64,000 bases of DNA from Fistulifera solaris (GCA_030295235.1 AP026126.1:1612001-1676000), one strand, 5' to 3'; numbered from the stretch's first letter, positions 36,179 through 49,284 are shown. The notes: generated by a model not told the origin, from the letters alone. Made by a program: numbers and translations.

Positions 36179-37457
36179 TCATAACTCGTCTTCGTCATCT
36201 TGAGTGTTCAGAGTAGTCTGGATGTCTTTTTCGGCCATTGAGAGCGATTCAATGCTCTTATCTTGGAACGCGACCGTATCTTCCTGTTGAATGGTTTCAT
36301 TAGTTTGATCACTGTCCGCTTCATTTTTTTCGACATCAAACATGTCCTCATTGTTTTCTTCGTCCACTACAAAATTAGGACTAGGGACCCCGTTTTTGAG
36401 CCAGTTGAAGTCGCGAACATCTCCCATAGAAGTGTCTCGTCTTTTCCAAAAATTGATGCGACTGCAATCCTCTAAAATGGCACCACCTTTGAAAAAGACG
36501 TAACAATCGAGACCTGTTGATCCATGTAGTCGCAATTGCTGACAAGTCGACCTCAACGTCATATGATGGCACTCAGTAGCATGAATAGCCCCATCAACAT
36601 TATTCTCAATAATAATACTGGATTCACTGACCGAAAGTAAATGAATCGATTGATAGAAGCCACGTCTGTGCGATCGAAGAAGAGTGATGGTTCGTGAGCA
36701 TTGTGAGCCGAAGAGGTGAGTTAGAAAAGTTATGGCGCGCAACTTACAATACTATCTTACAATTTGTAATGTTGTGCAAGGCAAAAGATGTAAGATTGGA
36801 AGTGAGTTGGTGCCCGTCCACACCTTCCACCAACCCGTTGCCATGAACAATTACCCCATCCAAATTTTGAATGTCCGAGAGTGTCTCGACGGATCGAATC
36901 GTTTCGATTGCGATTCGGTCGGTGCTTTCGCTTTGTCTTTCTTCGATGCTTCCGACCGTTCGAGAGCTTGATCGCTATTTTCCAGAGCCTGTCGATAGCG
37001 TTTAAAGATGAATTTCCCACGAGGCAACTTTTTCTTTTCTACAACGGTCGAGTCGAGACTGGCACGCACTAAATTGCGAGTGGAAGAATCCAAAATCAGG
37101 CACAGTTAGACTTTCGTCCTCGTCGTGCAAACAGCCATCAATGTTGTCGGAATGATGATCAAGGACTTGCAAAAGCGAGGATAGTGAGTCTGTGGAAAGA
37201 CATTCCTTGCGAAGCAGCGTCAATCTATCATCATGTGTCGCGAAGCGGATGCGAAGTATTCTTTTCTCTTCTTCTGACGACGTTGACGCAGTGCCAACTA
37301 TGTGATCTAGTTCGCTATTCCATTCTTTCAATCGTTCTTTAAGCAATTCTAACGCAAGTTGTCGCTTCTCTTGAATCTTTTGTGTCCGAAGATGTCTTTG
37401 CGTTCGACTCTCTTCGCGCTCCCTCCGCGATTTCAGAAAAAGAGCTTCGCCGTCCAT
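36179..37457 (-). CDS. TBCC: Tubulin-folding cofactor C (TBCC)
   Basis: Starts at ATG 37457. The N-terminus is a charged helical region of about 120 residues (REREESRTQRHLRTQKIQEK), as in the spectrin-like TBCC N-domain. A basic KKKLPRGKFIFK motif follows. The C-CAP/TBCC beta-helix holds CKIVL, RGFYQSIHLLSVSESSIIIE, CQQLRLHGSTGLDCYVF and GGAILEDCSRINFW. A Glu/Asp-rich tail ends the protein. An 82-nt intron (36747-36666, GTAAGT...TCGCACAG) splits the domain and splices in phase. TBCC is the GTPase-activating cofactor that releases folded alpha/beta-tubulin. The catalytic arginine probably lies in the QQLRLH block (known in the family as QxR). Breaks: A4 37092-37095 (one base extra) and C4 36854-36857 (one missing). 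Confidence 0.87.
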
Positions 37458-37665
37458 AAGAGCAATCTATTACAACTGCAACCTCTTCGATTCCCAACAG
37501 GTTGGATTGGATTTCAATCAGTCTTTTCCAGTCGATCGGCGGCGAAAATTATATTCCGGAGTAATGCTGCTGCTCATATTTTTGCTTTGTCGCATTGCGT
37601 GTCGTCAAGAAACGCAAGAAGAATGTAGGGGTAAAAAATAACCTTAACAAAAGTCATGGTTCTCG

Positions 37666-39290
37666 TTATGATACAACCAATAAACGAATATAGACCACCG
37701 GTACCACTATCATCAACATGCAATGTGACTTTATATATAATACGGAATGAACTAAAAGATGATTCACGAGCTTTTCTGCTTTTTTGGGTTGCTGAGATGC
37801 GGAAAGCTCCACGGGTGGAATTTCGCGGCGCTGGGGAACCGAGAAGCAAGCATGGCCCACCAACGAACAGAGATGATCGACATTTTCGCTCAACAGCAAA
37901 CTGACTTTGAGAAAGTCACCACATGCCCAGGTCGTCAACGCGGCTCCAAAGATAGTGGATCGATCATGAACGGATTCTTGAGTCAAACATCGGACCTGGT
38001 TTTGGAGACGAATCGGCGTGATGGTGTTGTCAAGCTTCCACCAAAGATCCTTCGATGAACCGTGAAACTTGAACGAAACATCCAAGTGAATGTGTTCTTT
38101 CATCAAAGCAATCAACTTGGCCATTAGATGGAAACCAGGATCGATTTGAACCCGGAAAACAACCGTGCGAAGAGTTTTATGCGACCCAATTACCTGAGCT
38201 AGCTGATCCCAAAACGAGTCAAGAATAGAAAAACATCCGAGCTCAAGGCGATGAAGGTTCTCATTCGATGCGATTGCTTCCAACAGCTCTACTTCTTGCA
38301 CTTTATTTGGTGGATGATCAAAATGGTAGATCATGCCAAAATCCTTGAGGCTCCCACTTGCCTGCAAAAAAAGAGTATGCAATCGAAAGGGGAACCAACT
38401 AGCAAAGACCAACGTAACTCCTTGCGAAGCGATGGTAAACGGTTCAATATCAGCAAAGTAATGTGGATGCAAAATCGTGTACTCAACATGTTTTGCAGGA
38501 TAAGCAGTGCGAGCCTTTAAACACTGCGAGCTATGAAAAATTCCACTGTTCGTTTCGAGCGAAACTTTGGAAAGTACACTCAAGGCTTCGGAATGTTCAC
38601 GGGATCCGACGCGGCATTCTGAGACGGAGAAGTAACAATCAAAAGTGCTTGATTGAAACGATAGTATACCGAAGTTGCTGGTTCGCTGAGCAAGCGCTCT
38701 GCAAAAGGGTACTACTTCATGCTTGCATTCGAGACCCACATAAAGAGGATCCGGGTGCGATGCCAATACGATAGATTCTTCAACGGAAAGATAGCACCAG
38801 CGACTAAAAAGATCATTCTGCGCGGATTTGCTTTGATATAATCGTGAAGAAACTGGGACGTGATAAAAGATGTTGAGACCCAGGGTTTACCGCGACGACT
38901 GTCGCGAACTGCAACTCGGACTTCTTCGGCTTTTTCATCCTTTAAACACAAAAGCCGTGCCGTGACTCGTGCAACTGAATCATATGATTTCCCGTAGATT
39001 TGCACCGTTTCCCGCTCAAAGTTGATGTTCAAGCTAGCTGTTCGAAAAGGCGAGTTGTCAGGCACACTATTTGGTAGTCGCTTCAACATGATGAAGCTTT
39101 CGTCGTTCAACCAGATAATTTGAGTTCCTTTCATATCCTTAAAAAGATCATCAACGGTGACAGGAGAACGATTTTCACAATGAAACTGCATCTTTGAGCT
39201 CCACTTCGTCTCGCTCAGCTGGCTCATTAGCGTTGACTTTTCATCGTCAAAATCGCCAGACACAAACTTTCGAAACCAATAGGAATTCAT
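37666..39290 (-). CDS. Unknown protein with LRR-like segment
   Basis: Two open frames (39290-38712 and 38766-37666) join into about 540 residues if one base is missing near 38770. The first part (MNSYWFRKFVSGDFDDE) is charged and mixed alpha/beta. The second part has Leu-spaced segments such as ENLHRLELGCFSILD and HKTLRTVVFRVQIDP, which look like degenerate leucine-rich repeats. There is no F-box that I can point to and no catalytic motif. Diatom genomes hold multicopy families of such weak LRR proteins. The C-terminus (VNHLLVHSVLYIKSHC, then a hydrophobic tail) may be a weak membrane segment. Function unknown. Confidence 0.55.
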
Positions 39291-39956
39291 CGTTCTTTCA
39301 TGTATGTTCGAGCGCTTCTATTATTTGAATTCTGATAAGCGAAAGAGAATGGTTTGAGTCGTTCACAGATGTGAATGATAAGAAATACGTGGTACCGAGT
39401 ACTGGTACCTGGTAATGATGCTTTGGTCCCAGATCATCGTCACCGGGCGCGTTCTCTAGGTAGTACTTGTATCGTTCAGTCGCTTCTAATGGTGCGTCAA
39501 GTTCCGAAAGATACAATAAGAACGAAAGTAGCATGTGCCGTTGCGATTTATCCACTGTTTTAAGGCTTACCAAGTAAGGCTAAGGATAAATCATTGTGTC
39601 TCACTGTAGCCCAACTACGGTACTTGTATTTCGGGGGAACCACGCCTCACATTACAGTCATGAATCAAATTCGTTCGACCAGCCACACGACGCTAACTCA
39701 GTAAGATATGTCTCTTTTGTTGGACAGCTATCATTGCAAAAGCATTTGCAAAGCATGCAGCCATTCTTTACCAGGAAATTTCCAAAAACTATAGCCCAAT
39801 GTGTAGGCTCAATTTCAAAACGACTGGATTCAGTCATGAATCGAGCTTCCTCCGCTCCGCCGACGACTCATGACTCATGACTCATGATTGATGGCATTGC
39901 TATCAGCACGGGCACGTACTACGTGCCTTTCCCTGGTACTTGTGCATAACATCACC
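39291..39956. repeat. Spacer with two palindromic-repeat copies and a 7-bp tandem repeat
   Basis: Divergent spacer between the LRR-like gene and the Nudix gene. Two degenerate copies of the dispersed repeat lie at 39602-39666 and 39788-39842, 186 bp apart, both on the plus strand. A GACTCAT unit is repeated three times at 39865-39885. A GGTACC-rich near-palindrome lies at about 39389-39414. Confidence 0.6.
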
Positions 39957-41211
39957 ATGGCGTTAACATTCCTTCGTGCATTCATCACTCTTTCTCTAGG
40001 GGCTGCCCCAATACTGTTCGCTTCAGGCTTTAGTGCGCGCGAGCTCTTTTGTCACAGCTTAACGCTATCTGCGCACTCTACGGTTCGAATGGAAGGATCC
40101 ACCGACGACGCTGCCGTCAAGACAAAGACGACAACATCTCTCGCCGGTCCATTTGTTATCGAATGCGAGTCAAATGCTACAAGATCAATCTTTAAATGCA
40201 CTCCGATCAGAGAAGCGAATATTGATCGAGAAACATTCTCTTCAGAGGGAGGACAAGCATGGGCGGCACTTCATCATTCTCATCGACCCGAAAATGCACG
40301 CATTACTCTTCAAGCTCACTGGGACGGCCCTGAATGTAGAGTGCGACTTACACCGGAAGATGCGGAAATTGATGCGTCACTGCTGTCTACGCTTTCGCGT
40401 GTACTGGTGCAATGGTCGATCGCGTCGCGTGAGCCAGTGTCTGAACAAATCACAATTCACTTCCCCCCGGGAGGATGAGCCTTTCTTACTGCAATGGACA
40501 GACCTGGCTGTCGCATCATCTCATCTATACAAAAATATTCCCGGAGAAATGGTGGAAATGGTGGACCGTACTGGCGCGGTATTGGGCCACGTACCCAGAA
40601 AACTGGTTCATCAGCACAACATACTTCACCGAGGGATTGGAATTTTTGTGACCAAGGATCATCCCATACAAGAAAATCAACGACCTGACTTGTACACACA
40701 CCGCCGCACTGAAACTAAACGAATCTTTCCATCTCTTTATGACATGTTCGTGGGAGGTGTTTCGTTGGCAGGCGAAGATGCCATTATAACAGCTCGACGT
40801 GAAGTGGAAGAGGAGCTAGGACTGTCTTGTGGCGATCATCTCCGTCCACAAAGACTCCTGCAATGTGTTGTCTGTACAGCTTACAATCGTTGTGTTGTGG
40901 ATTTGTTTGTCTATGTTATGAATACGAAAGAAGAGTCAATTAAGTGGCAAGACGAAGAAGTTGCGTGGGGATCGTTTGTGCCCTACAAAACCATAGAAGC
41001 GGCCGCAGATCGATCCATTCATCGCTTAGCGGAACGAGGAGAATGGCCGGGGAGATATCCTCCCATCCAATCCTCGCGAATGGGAAAGTTGGACCCCGAA
41101 GACGAAGGGATAAGGTTTGAGGGCGCCACGGAATGGACCTCGTGGGATTTTGTTCCAGATGGACTACTTGTTTGGGAGGCATGGTTGCGGCACTGTCAAG
41201 GAGATCAATAG
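39957..41211 (+). CDS. Nudix hydrolase with signal peptide and N-terminal extension
   Basis: Start taken at ATG 39957 (MALTFLRAF). Residues 1-22 are a signal peptide ending FASGFSA, which resembles the diatom plastid motif. A domain of about 130 residues follows that I cannot place. The C-terminal half is a Nudix fold with a perfect Nudix box: GVSLAGE, seven residues, REVEEELGL (GX5EX7REUXEEXGU). The box binds the metal that cleaves nucleoside-diphosphate-linked substrates. The LVHQHNILHRGIGIFV segment and overall layout resemble IPP-isomerase-like and plastid Nudix proteins, but the substrate cannot be read off. The frame changes at C6 40463-40468, repaired by removing one C. Confidence 0.82.
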
Positions 41212-41642
41212 GAGAGGGGAATGGTAAAGCGTATTATGCTAGACTACAAGAATCAAAGGCTAGTATATTATCGAATCTAATTCCACTGCCCTCCTACGTT
41301 TTTTGTACAGGATTGGCCATCATGATATCAAGCATTTATAGACTAGAAATACGAGTCAAAACCTAGACGAGCTACCATATACTTCGTAAATATTGACATT
41401 CAATAAATTCAATAATATTATGAGCATCTTGGATGAAACATAGTCGCACACAATCCTGATACAACTTTGACTTGAACGACGAGTTCTAATCGGTCGTCCT
41501 CATCCACTGCCGTCTTTGACAAATATTGTTGACGTATTTTGGTCGTTGGACTTATCAGTTGCGATCGAAAGAGGTAGTTCGCAGGATTTTGTCGCTCCAG
41601 AGATTTTACGGCGAAGAGATCTCCCGCTAAGGGGTAGTGACC
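41212..41642. other. Convergent spacer
   Basis: Tail-to-tail spacer between the Nudix gene and the small membrane protein. No gene or repeat recognised. Confidence 0.5.
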
Positions 41643-42196
41643 TTAAAAAGGCAAGCTATTCCTGCGTTGATCAAGCTCATCCTTTACACGCCAATAAACC
41701 AGTGAGAAAGGACCGTACAATGTTCCATAGTAAATGGGCATGTTGAGATATTCCAGTGGAAGATGCAGAAATTCAAAAGATTGATAACTAACAGAAAGCC
41801 AAAGGAAATCAAAACGGCCATAAAAGGATAGACAGGAAGCACGTAACAGAAAGCTTTCAGAACCCGAGGTAAGAATTCTCTCCAGAAATGTAAAGGGGGA
41901 AGTTTCCGACGGCAGTCGGTGTAAAGAGCTATGATGTAGGCTAACGCCGCAAATGCAATTTTCGGAACATGAAGGGCACCCTGAAAGAATTCCTCAACTG
42001 TACTCGCTATCCCCGATAATCGATCAAAGACATTGATTAGCATCGCTGAGATTACAAGAGCCCTGTTGCGACGTGATAGCCATATGCGTTTCCAAGTTTC
42101 ATAACTACTCGGGAATGTGTTGGTGCTGTCACCGATGAGCAGGTACTCTGTTGCCAGAAACGTCAATAGCAACGCGTTGGCCACTTCGGAAAGCAT
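41643..42196 (-). CDS. Small multi-pass membrane protein with YGTLYGPF motif
   Basis: Starts at ATG 42196 and ends at TAA 41645-41643. About 184 residues with at least three to four hydrophobic segments (NALLLTFLATEYLLIG, ALVISAMLINVF, FAALAYIIALYT, VYPFMAVLISFGFLLVINL). One missing base in A4 41775-41778 restores a C-terminus with MPIYYGTLYGPFSLVYWR followed by a basic tail. The motif looks conserved in character (aromatic, Gly/Pro turn), but I do not recognise a named family. Location and function unknown. Confidence 0.6.
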
Positions 42197-43311
42197 CCCG
42201 CCGTATGGACATTAGCTACGGAAACGAAAGCCTGTATATATTTATTTTCGGTGTTATGGGATGCAATTATCTCTGTGTTACCATCTCCATCATGAATGCA
42301 TACAAGAAATGTTTCAGAGGGAGATCGTTGACGAAAAAATCGATCGACAGAGGTGTTTTCACGTCCCCAGAAAATCTGCGGGAGTGGTATTTTCGTGTGA
42401 CCAGAAAATCATTTCGGCATGTGTTGTTTTCAAATAAACAGAAAATCTGGGTATGGGTGTGTTGATGTTAACAGATGATTGTCTGTGCATGTGCATCGAA
42501 TGGAACCAGTTGTTGGCACTACCCTTTCATTCAGTTCAAAATGTCATTGTGAATTGTGATGGGATTCAGCGCGGAATCGAATGACAGGAACTCTTCTGTC
42601 GATTGGCCGCAATTGCTCAGTGACGACAGAAGTGACTGTCAGAGGAGTACGTCCTTCAGATCGAATGCGCGCTTTCGGCATTACAGTTAAGCTTACAGCC
42701 GTCGGTGTACGATCCATCACTGTCGATACTTAAACTGCTTTGAAAGATGGGGTAGCAAAGGCTTCCTTCGCTACTTTGCCATCAAACGCCGTCCTCGTTG
42801 ACGCAAGGAGAATCGAATCTGTTCCCTCAATCCTCGTGTTGCATGTTGTTCGGAAATACAATATGTACAATGACGAGAGCGGAACGCATTGCTATGAAGA
42901 ACCGAAGAATGAATCACGATGAGGGCAAAACCATCTCGACAAACTGGACAAGGTTGTGAACTGACATCGATTTAAATTCCTGAGTATGCTATTGTTACCG
43001 AGGAGCTAGGTTTGCAAGGCCCCCATTCTTATTTGACGAACCGTCTCGATCTTACGCCGAATAGTACCCGGTTATTAACTAAGTAATGACGTGCTGCTTT
43101 CATGATAGGCTTCAACGGCATTCTGCAGCAGAAAATTGTGACGGAAAGTGAGTTTATTTTGTAGTCAGACCCATATCCAGTTTTCAAACAAAGGAAATCA
43201 TAAAAGACGAAATTCATCCAAAATTTCTTTCAGACCTATCGATCCAATTTTGTCGATTTATAATCACTTTCCACAAAACAACGAGCGACTTCGAAAGCAA
43301 CTTACTCCAAT
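42197..43311. other. 1.1-kb spacer, no gene recognised
   Basis: Lies between the small membrane protein's start and the 3' end of Sec8. The open frames (42740-42922, 43029-43217) are short and without features. No copy of the palindromic repeat was found. Confidence 0.45.
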
Positions 43312-46300
43312 TTATTGCAACTGGCGCTTGGCCATGTGAAAGCGACCAACGTCACCCCTGCGTCGTGGTCCAGTCGTTGTGAACATTAGCTCGAAATCAG
43401 CATCCGAGTAATCTTCGCTGTTAGCCATGTAATAAGCGACAAGCTCCTCCATATCAAACTCAAGCATCGCGATGAATCCAGCAGACTTTTCGAACGACGC
43501 CGCAGCAAGTTCAACATCCCAAAACGAATTATCAAAAGACGTCGCTCCTTTCAAATCTCGATAAAGGACCGAACCACTTCGGTCCAACGACTCGACACCG
43601 TTAAGCGTCAAAGGTGCTTTCTGTATAACACCATGTCCCTGCGCAATCAAACGAACATTTTGCATCAAGAAGTACGGAATGAATTGCTCCAAAGTCGAGA
43701 AAATGTAGGCTGTGACTGCATTGCCTGCAGCTTCTCGTAAATTGTCGCTCGCGCTTGTGATATAGTCGCCTAGGTCATTCACTGACGAAGGGATGCGAAC
43801 AGCATCCTGCGCAACAAGCGTAGAACTTTTACACACCCGTGACATTCGACTAATCGTCTGGAAGAGCATATCAAGTCGACAGAACTTAGCCATTTTTATT
43901 CCACTGGTCCTGATCGTTTTTATCGCCTCACGTAGAGCTCTCGTGGAGGAGAGCAACTTTGTTTTCCCGTCTTTTCCATAAATCGTCAATCGAGCCTCTA
44001 GCAGTCCAGCCAATTTTAATAAACTATGCGCAAGACACGCCGCCCGCATCAGTTCTTCATCCGTAGAAATCGATATTTTCTTGTTTTCTTGGGAAAAGTC
44101 TAAGTAAGGTTTCAAATAAGACAATTCAAACTGGAGGGCGGCATCTTCACCTTCAGTACCGTCAACAAATTCATCTAACGATCGTGCACCCTCTACGGCG
44201 CTATTGGCGGCATTCTTTCGACCGACAGTATCCGAGGGTGAAGGTGCCAGAGGTATAAGTCCGGACGATTGACCTCTTTTTCCGCTCCTAAAGAAGAAGT
44301 CGACAAAAACCCATCTGAGTAGGCGTCTACCAGTCTGTTGAAAGGCCTTCGGCGCTCCATGACGGCGGAAAAGGAAGTGGCTTCACCCTCCTCTTCTGAA
44401 AGCATAATCAATGCAGTCTTTCCACTACAAAGCTTTGCGACCTGTGCCTTTACACGAGACATGAATGTGAGTACCGTGTGCTCAAGCACCGCCACCAAAG
44501 GCATGTACATCTCTCCGTCTTGAGGAAGGCGATGAAGTGCCAGAAAGAGCGGCCCAGTGGCGTTGAACATGCTCTTACACGCAACACACATCTCCACATC
44601 TCGTGGGTCATTACTGTGAGGACGAGCGTAAAGACCACGATCTAAGACAGGATCAAATGCGTCGCGCCGTTCAAGACCCAAGACTGTCCCGTTAACTGCT
44701 TCGACCTGCATGTCAGGCAGTAGCTCTTTTCAATAACTTGGTCAAGATACGTCAGGACGGGAATTTCGGTCATCGTTACAAAGGATGGCGCCGAGGTGTC
44801 CTCTCCAGTGAGTTTAGCGAGTGCCAACTTGGCGTCCGACAAAGCACTCGTCCATCGGGATATACTCTTACGGAAGACAAGGGCGTGACGAGGGTGGGGA
44901 TGTGCTTTAGTTTTCGCGAACAATACGGTCGACACAAATTTTGAAGTAGACATTTCCATAACATTGCTTCTCGTTGCAGAAGAGACCCCTTCGATGCCGA
45001 GTTTGCTTCCTGTTGCGACAATATTCATCGAAAACAAACCCGACTCGAAAGGAGTGTTTGCATTGTCCACAGCTCCAGCTAAACCGTTTTCACGCTCGGA
45101 TGGATGGAGACAAACCTTTAAGAAATCACGTATTTCGCGCTGCATCGAATCCCACGCCTGATTAAGTACTGTCCGCATCACGGTGGAGGGAGACGGGATT
45201 GACTTGAGCAGTTCCTTGTCGGAGCTCTGTAAAGAAATCGTCAGTTCCACTACAACAAGGTACGGCCTGAAATCAATGCCAAGTAGATACGTACAATTCT
45301 GTAGCGTAAAATTTGTGCCAAGTGCGACATTCGTAGCATCACACATCCAAAAGCGGATAAGAGATTCGTCATATGGCGCCGAAAGTCTTGCATGCTTTCT
45401 CTCGTCATCGAAGACCGGATCGATTGCGCGCTTCGTCTCTTTTCCATACGAGCGAACGTTCGAGCTTGCTCCTTCTGTACCAGAGTTCTTATTTCTGTTT
45501 GCAAACTATCCGATAAAACTCTTTCCACATCGTCCAGTCGCTTGAGTTCTGACAAACATTCAACAATAATGCGGAGCGCCATGACAGAATCGCCAAAACG
45601 AGGTAACTGTCGCTGTCGCGAGACTGAGGGTTTCATGTTCGCTTTTCTTGTGAGTTCGTTCAACAAAAGGTCTTCCATGCAACGTCTTTCGTCCGCTTCA
45701 AGATCCAGCTCGGTATCTAAAACAGGAACCGGTATCATCATTAGTTTCTTTTCAGACAGCGCCTCTTTTCGAAGCACAGCCCCGCTATTTGTCGTACTGT
45801 CCTCTACGGAATTAACGAATTGGCTACTCCTGACTGGCGAACCGTTAAGCAGTGCAAGTTCTTCTTCTTCGTCAAAATTTTCTTCAAGCGAAAAGATCGA
45901 AGCATCGGAGCCTAAGGATGTGACGGACATGGCATCATCTCTTTCTTCGACCGAAAGAAACAGCGTGTCTTCCAAACCTTCAAAAAGAGCAAAGGGATTG
46001 TACATGCCGTAACTGTTGTAAACTGCCGACAAGCGTTTGTTTTCTACACACGCGCTTGTACTGGTCTGGAGACTGCGGTTACGGTCTCCCGAAGCAAGGG
46101 AAGCCGAATCGCGCTTGCTGGCAGCCAAACGAGGGATGGAAGCCGCCTGGCGAACTTCGTTACCATTTCTCAAGTAGATAATGTCTTGTAGAGTTTCCCA
46201 CACAATTTCTTCTCCTTTTGTTTCCTAAGTAAGAGCTGCTCCATGATTTTGTGCAAGGCCTGAACTTGAGCGACATCATCGCTAAACATTGTTTTCAATG

Positions 46301-47009
46301 CGCTGCTGATCTGCAAGACAGCAGCACCAATTCGACAAGGCTGTTGCGAAATGTATTGATCAAATCTTGCGGGTGCTGCACGGATAATGTCCAACCGATC
46401 CAAAAGAGCTAGGACCGATTCGCATTCGAGTTTCTTGAGCCATAGTTCACGGAGTGACATGGAAGCGGCATTTTGCGGTCGCTGTTTGCTATTTCCTGTC
46501 TCATTCGGGTTTGCCGACGCCCCCAACGTATCTTGAATGTCACGTACTTGCTGGCGTAACTGACGGACTCGGCTAACTGCATCATTGAATTGACGGGCCA
46601 CTTTACCGACCTGAATAACGGATCCATTCAAATCAGCGCAGTGAATGACAGCCATGTGCTCAATAGCACCTTCGACAATCTGATATTGTGCCTTCAAATT
46701 GCGATATGCTGGATTTTTGCTGAGATCCTTGTGCGAGGACTGGACAGTTGCATCGTCAATCATCTGTAGCCCTAGAACGTCGATGACTCGATGAATGGTA
46801 TTAAAACGCTTGGGCTCGGCGAAGAAATCTTCATCGACTTCGTCATTCAAGCGACGTTCAAGTTCTAGCAATTCGAGATCTTCATCGTCGTCATCATCGT
46901 ACGAACTCTTTTCATAGTAGGAGGAGCTTCCCATTGCTGACGCCCGGCGACTCGTTTTCGTCGCATTGGCCAGTTGCTCTTCTCCGTCATCGGTACTGTT
47001 GCGCGGCAT
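43312..47009 (-). CDS. SEC8: Exocyst subunit Sec8 (EXOC4)
   Basis: Start at ATG 47009 (MPRNSTDD); the upstream TTG is not needed. About 1,200 residues across five open frames. The N-terminus has an acidic linker, then the Sec8 coiled coil: GSVIQVGKVARQFNDAVSRV, RQLRQQVRDIQDTLGAS, SLRELWLKKLECE and LDIIRAAPARFD. A block with MFSDDVAQVQALHKIMEQL follows. After a variable linker, FGCVMLRMSHLAQILRYR and a long helical C-terminus complete the subunit. Sec8 tethers secretory vesicles to the plasma membrane as part of the exocyst. A 68-nt intron (45294-45227, GTACGT...TTTACAG) splices in phase. Breaks at T4 46216-46219, T4 44727-44730 and CC 44261-44262 each lack one base. Confidence 0.88.
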
Positions 47010-47524
47010 GGCGATCAAGTCTCTGTTCTGAAACTAATCGAAACAATCTCGGCGAAATGAACTGGTTTCGCGGCTATAAATTAATTTGCGTTTAACGTCT
47101 TTCAGTTCCAGTAAATTACGGTGCAAGGTGAAACAAGAATAGTAACATATAGAATATACAAAGATACGGTGTTGGTTATTGTTGCCGCGGAGACGGGCAA
47201 CCCCAACTCGGTGCAGCAAACAGCAAACAAAACGCCCGTCTCCAAAAATGCGTCCGTTTGATGCGCGCCGGCACGTCTTTGCCCGTCCCCCAAACAACAA
47301 CTCGGAGCGGTAATGAATACGGTACTTGCAATGTTTGCGGCATTCGTGACTCTCACAAGACAGTTCAAGATTCCTTCAAGATTCATTCTTCCCCCGAAAT
47401 TGACACACAATGCGTAGTACCAGGGTACCAGGTACTGCTCCTTTCTCATTCGTTTTATAATCGTTTTATAATGCGGAGAAATATGCTAACATAAACAATT
47501 CATCAATTCTACCATTCTATCGGA
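47010..47524. other. Divergent spacer Sec8 / PIN-likes
   Basis: Two promoters must lie here. Contains a near-palindrome of GTACC type at about 47415-47435 (AGTACCAGGGTACCAGGTAC). No gene seen. Confidence 0.5.
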
Positions 47525-49000
47525 ATGTCAGCTATCCAGTCAATCTATGCAACCTTCGGCGCTTCTGTGCGTTCGGTAGGAACCGCCATGACGTTAGCCG
47601 CAGTTGGGTTTTATTTGCACCAACGAGGATTTATTGATGGACAAGGCAAAAGACCTTGGCCCTAATATCACAGCAAGTTACGTTTCCTCTCTTTTTATTC
47701 ACCAAAATCATTTATTGCAATCAAAACTGGAGTGACAAACCGTGTCCAGATGTGACAAAATCGTTACAAGATGTATGGTTGCTTCTGTTTTGGCCGATCT
47801 ACGTCGTTTTCTGTGGAACGATCGTCGGCCACTTCGTTGGTAAAGTTACGAAAACACCTAAGCAGCATATGCGATCTGTTCTGGCGGCTTGCGCACTGGG
47901 AAATACAACAGGATTACCCATTACTTTGTTAACGGTGGTGCACGCAAATTTTTCGTCGACGAGCGATTTGGGACGAATCGACCCAACTCTCTTCTTGTCT
48001 GTTTATTTGCTTCTTTATCCTGCTTTACAATGGGGATACGGGGGATGGCTTTTAGCTCCTGATAATTTACAGGCCACAGAGAAATCAAAGGACTGCGAAC
48101 TTCCGACATCAACAACGTCGATTACCGCAACGCTGAATCAAAATGTTCTCAATAACTTGGAAGCTGCCGCATACTACGACAAGCATCGACATGGACTTGT
48201 AAGCGCTGACGAGGGTATGTACGTAAGCGAGGGAAATTTGAGGGATCTAGACACTGATGCTACTTCCGAAACAACGTCCCTGATAACAAAGACGGATCCG
48301 GAGAATTATCAAAGCACAGCTCTTTCTGTACAACCCGAGGGAAAATCCCTTGACGCTGTTCCCTCTCCCGTTCCTAGCATGGAAAGCACACTGTTGGAAA
48401 CTATGCAAAATATATCAAGTCGCTGTTTACAGCCACCAGTTATTGGAAGTATCACCGGGCTACTCATCGCAATCTTCCCACACGTTCGAGGTCTCCTAGT
48501 CGACTTGAACTATCGCTCCTCATCAGCTCCATTCCAGTGGTTCTTTGATGGACTGTACGTCGTGGGCTTATCCGCTGTTCCTATCAACATGATGATTTTG
48601 GGCTGCAATCTTTCCTCTAGCGCACAAAGTTGGATCAAACGATCTTCTTTGTCAAAAGTTCATTCGCAAACAACAATTTTCTGCCCATGCCGAGTATGCT
48701 TGGTATTGTAGTTGGCAAGATGCTTTTACAACCCCTTGTCGGTATCTTATCGGTGGCCTTACTGCAACGATATTGTCTCCATGTTCCCGACGACATTGAT
48801 GGTTCTTTTACTTGGTGCTCATGATTGTCTTTTTGTGCCCTACAGCAAACAATGTCATGGTTATGATTGAGCTTAGCGGCATGAGCGACGGCGCCAAAGA
48901 AGGTATCGCTACCGTGATCGGATTACAGTACGCTGCAGCACCCATCTTATTGAGTGTTACAATGTCCATTGCGATAGGCTTAGCGAGTCACTGGTCTTAA
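47525..49000 (+). CDS. PIN-LIKES (PILS) / auxin-efflux-carrier-family membrane protein
   Basis: Starts at ATG 47525. The first span (MTLAAVGFYLHQRGFID) leads, after a frame break, into LALISQQVTFPLFLFTKIIYC. The N-terminal half then holds VWLLLFWPIYVVFCGTIVGH and GNTTGLPITLL, matching the conserved GNTGNLP loop of PILS proteins. A hydrophilic loop of about 140 residues is followed by ISSRCLQPPVIGSITGLLIA, AVPINMMILGCNLS and a last span ending SIAIGLASHWS. The layout of two hydrophobic halves with a long central loop is that of the auxin-efflux-carrier superfamily (PF03547). In plants PILS act at the ER on auxin; the diatom substrate is unknown. Breaks: A4 47648-47651, A3 48626-48628 and T4 48806-48809, one base missing each. 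Confidence 0.83.
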
Positions 49001-49284
49001 GAGTGGCTTGCTTTTTGTTTTGACTTTTGAATATCTTTCTTAATAATTTGCTGTTTTAAAAGGCAATCGAACTATATATTCGAAGGCTTCAATGACTGAT
49101 CGGACCTTAACCTCCTTAGCAACGTAACGCTGTGACGCTGCCAAACTAAGTTTTGGGTCACGCTTGAACTACACACGCTCGTGTATCATTCTCATTGTTG
49201 TCGGCGCGTTATTTGCTTCCAAACGAGACAACAACATTAACAAATACTCCGGTAAATTACTAGCCAATTGAAGCGAAGTTAGCA

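Noticed and set aside
39298-39573. 91-codon minus-strand ORF just upstream of the LRR-like gene
   Set aside because: Runs through a GTACC palindrome in the promoter region, has no domain and no plausible splice to the next gene.
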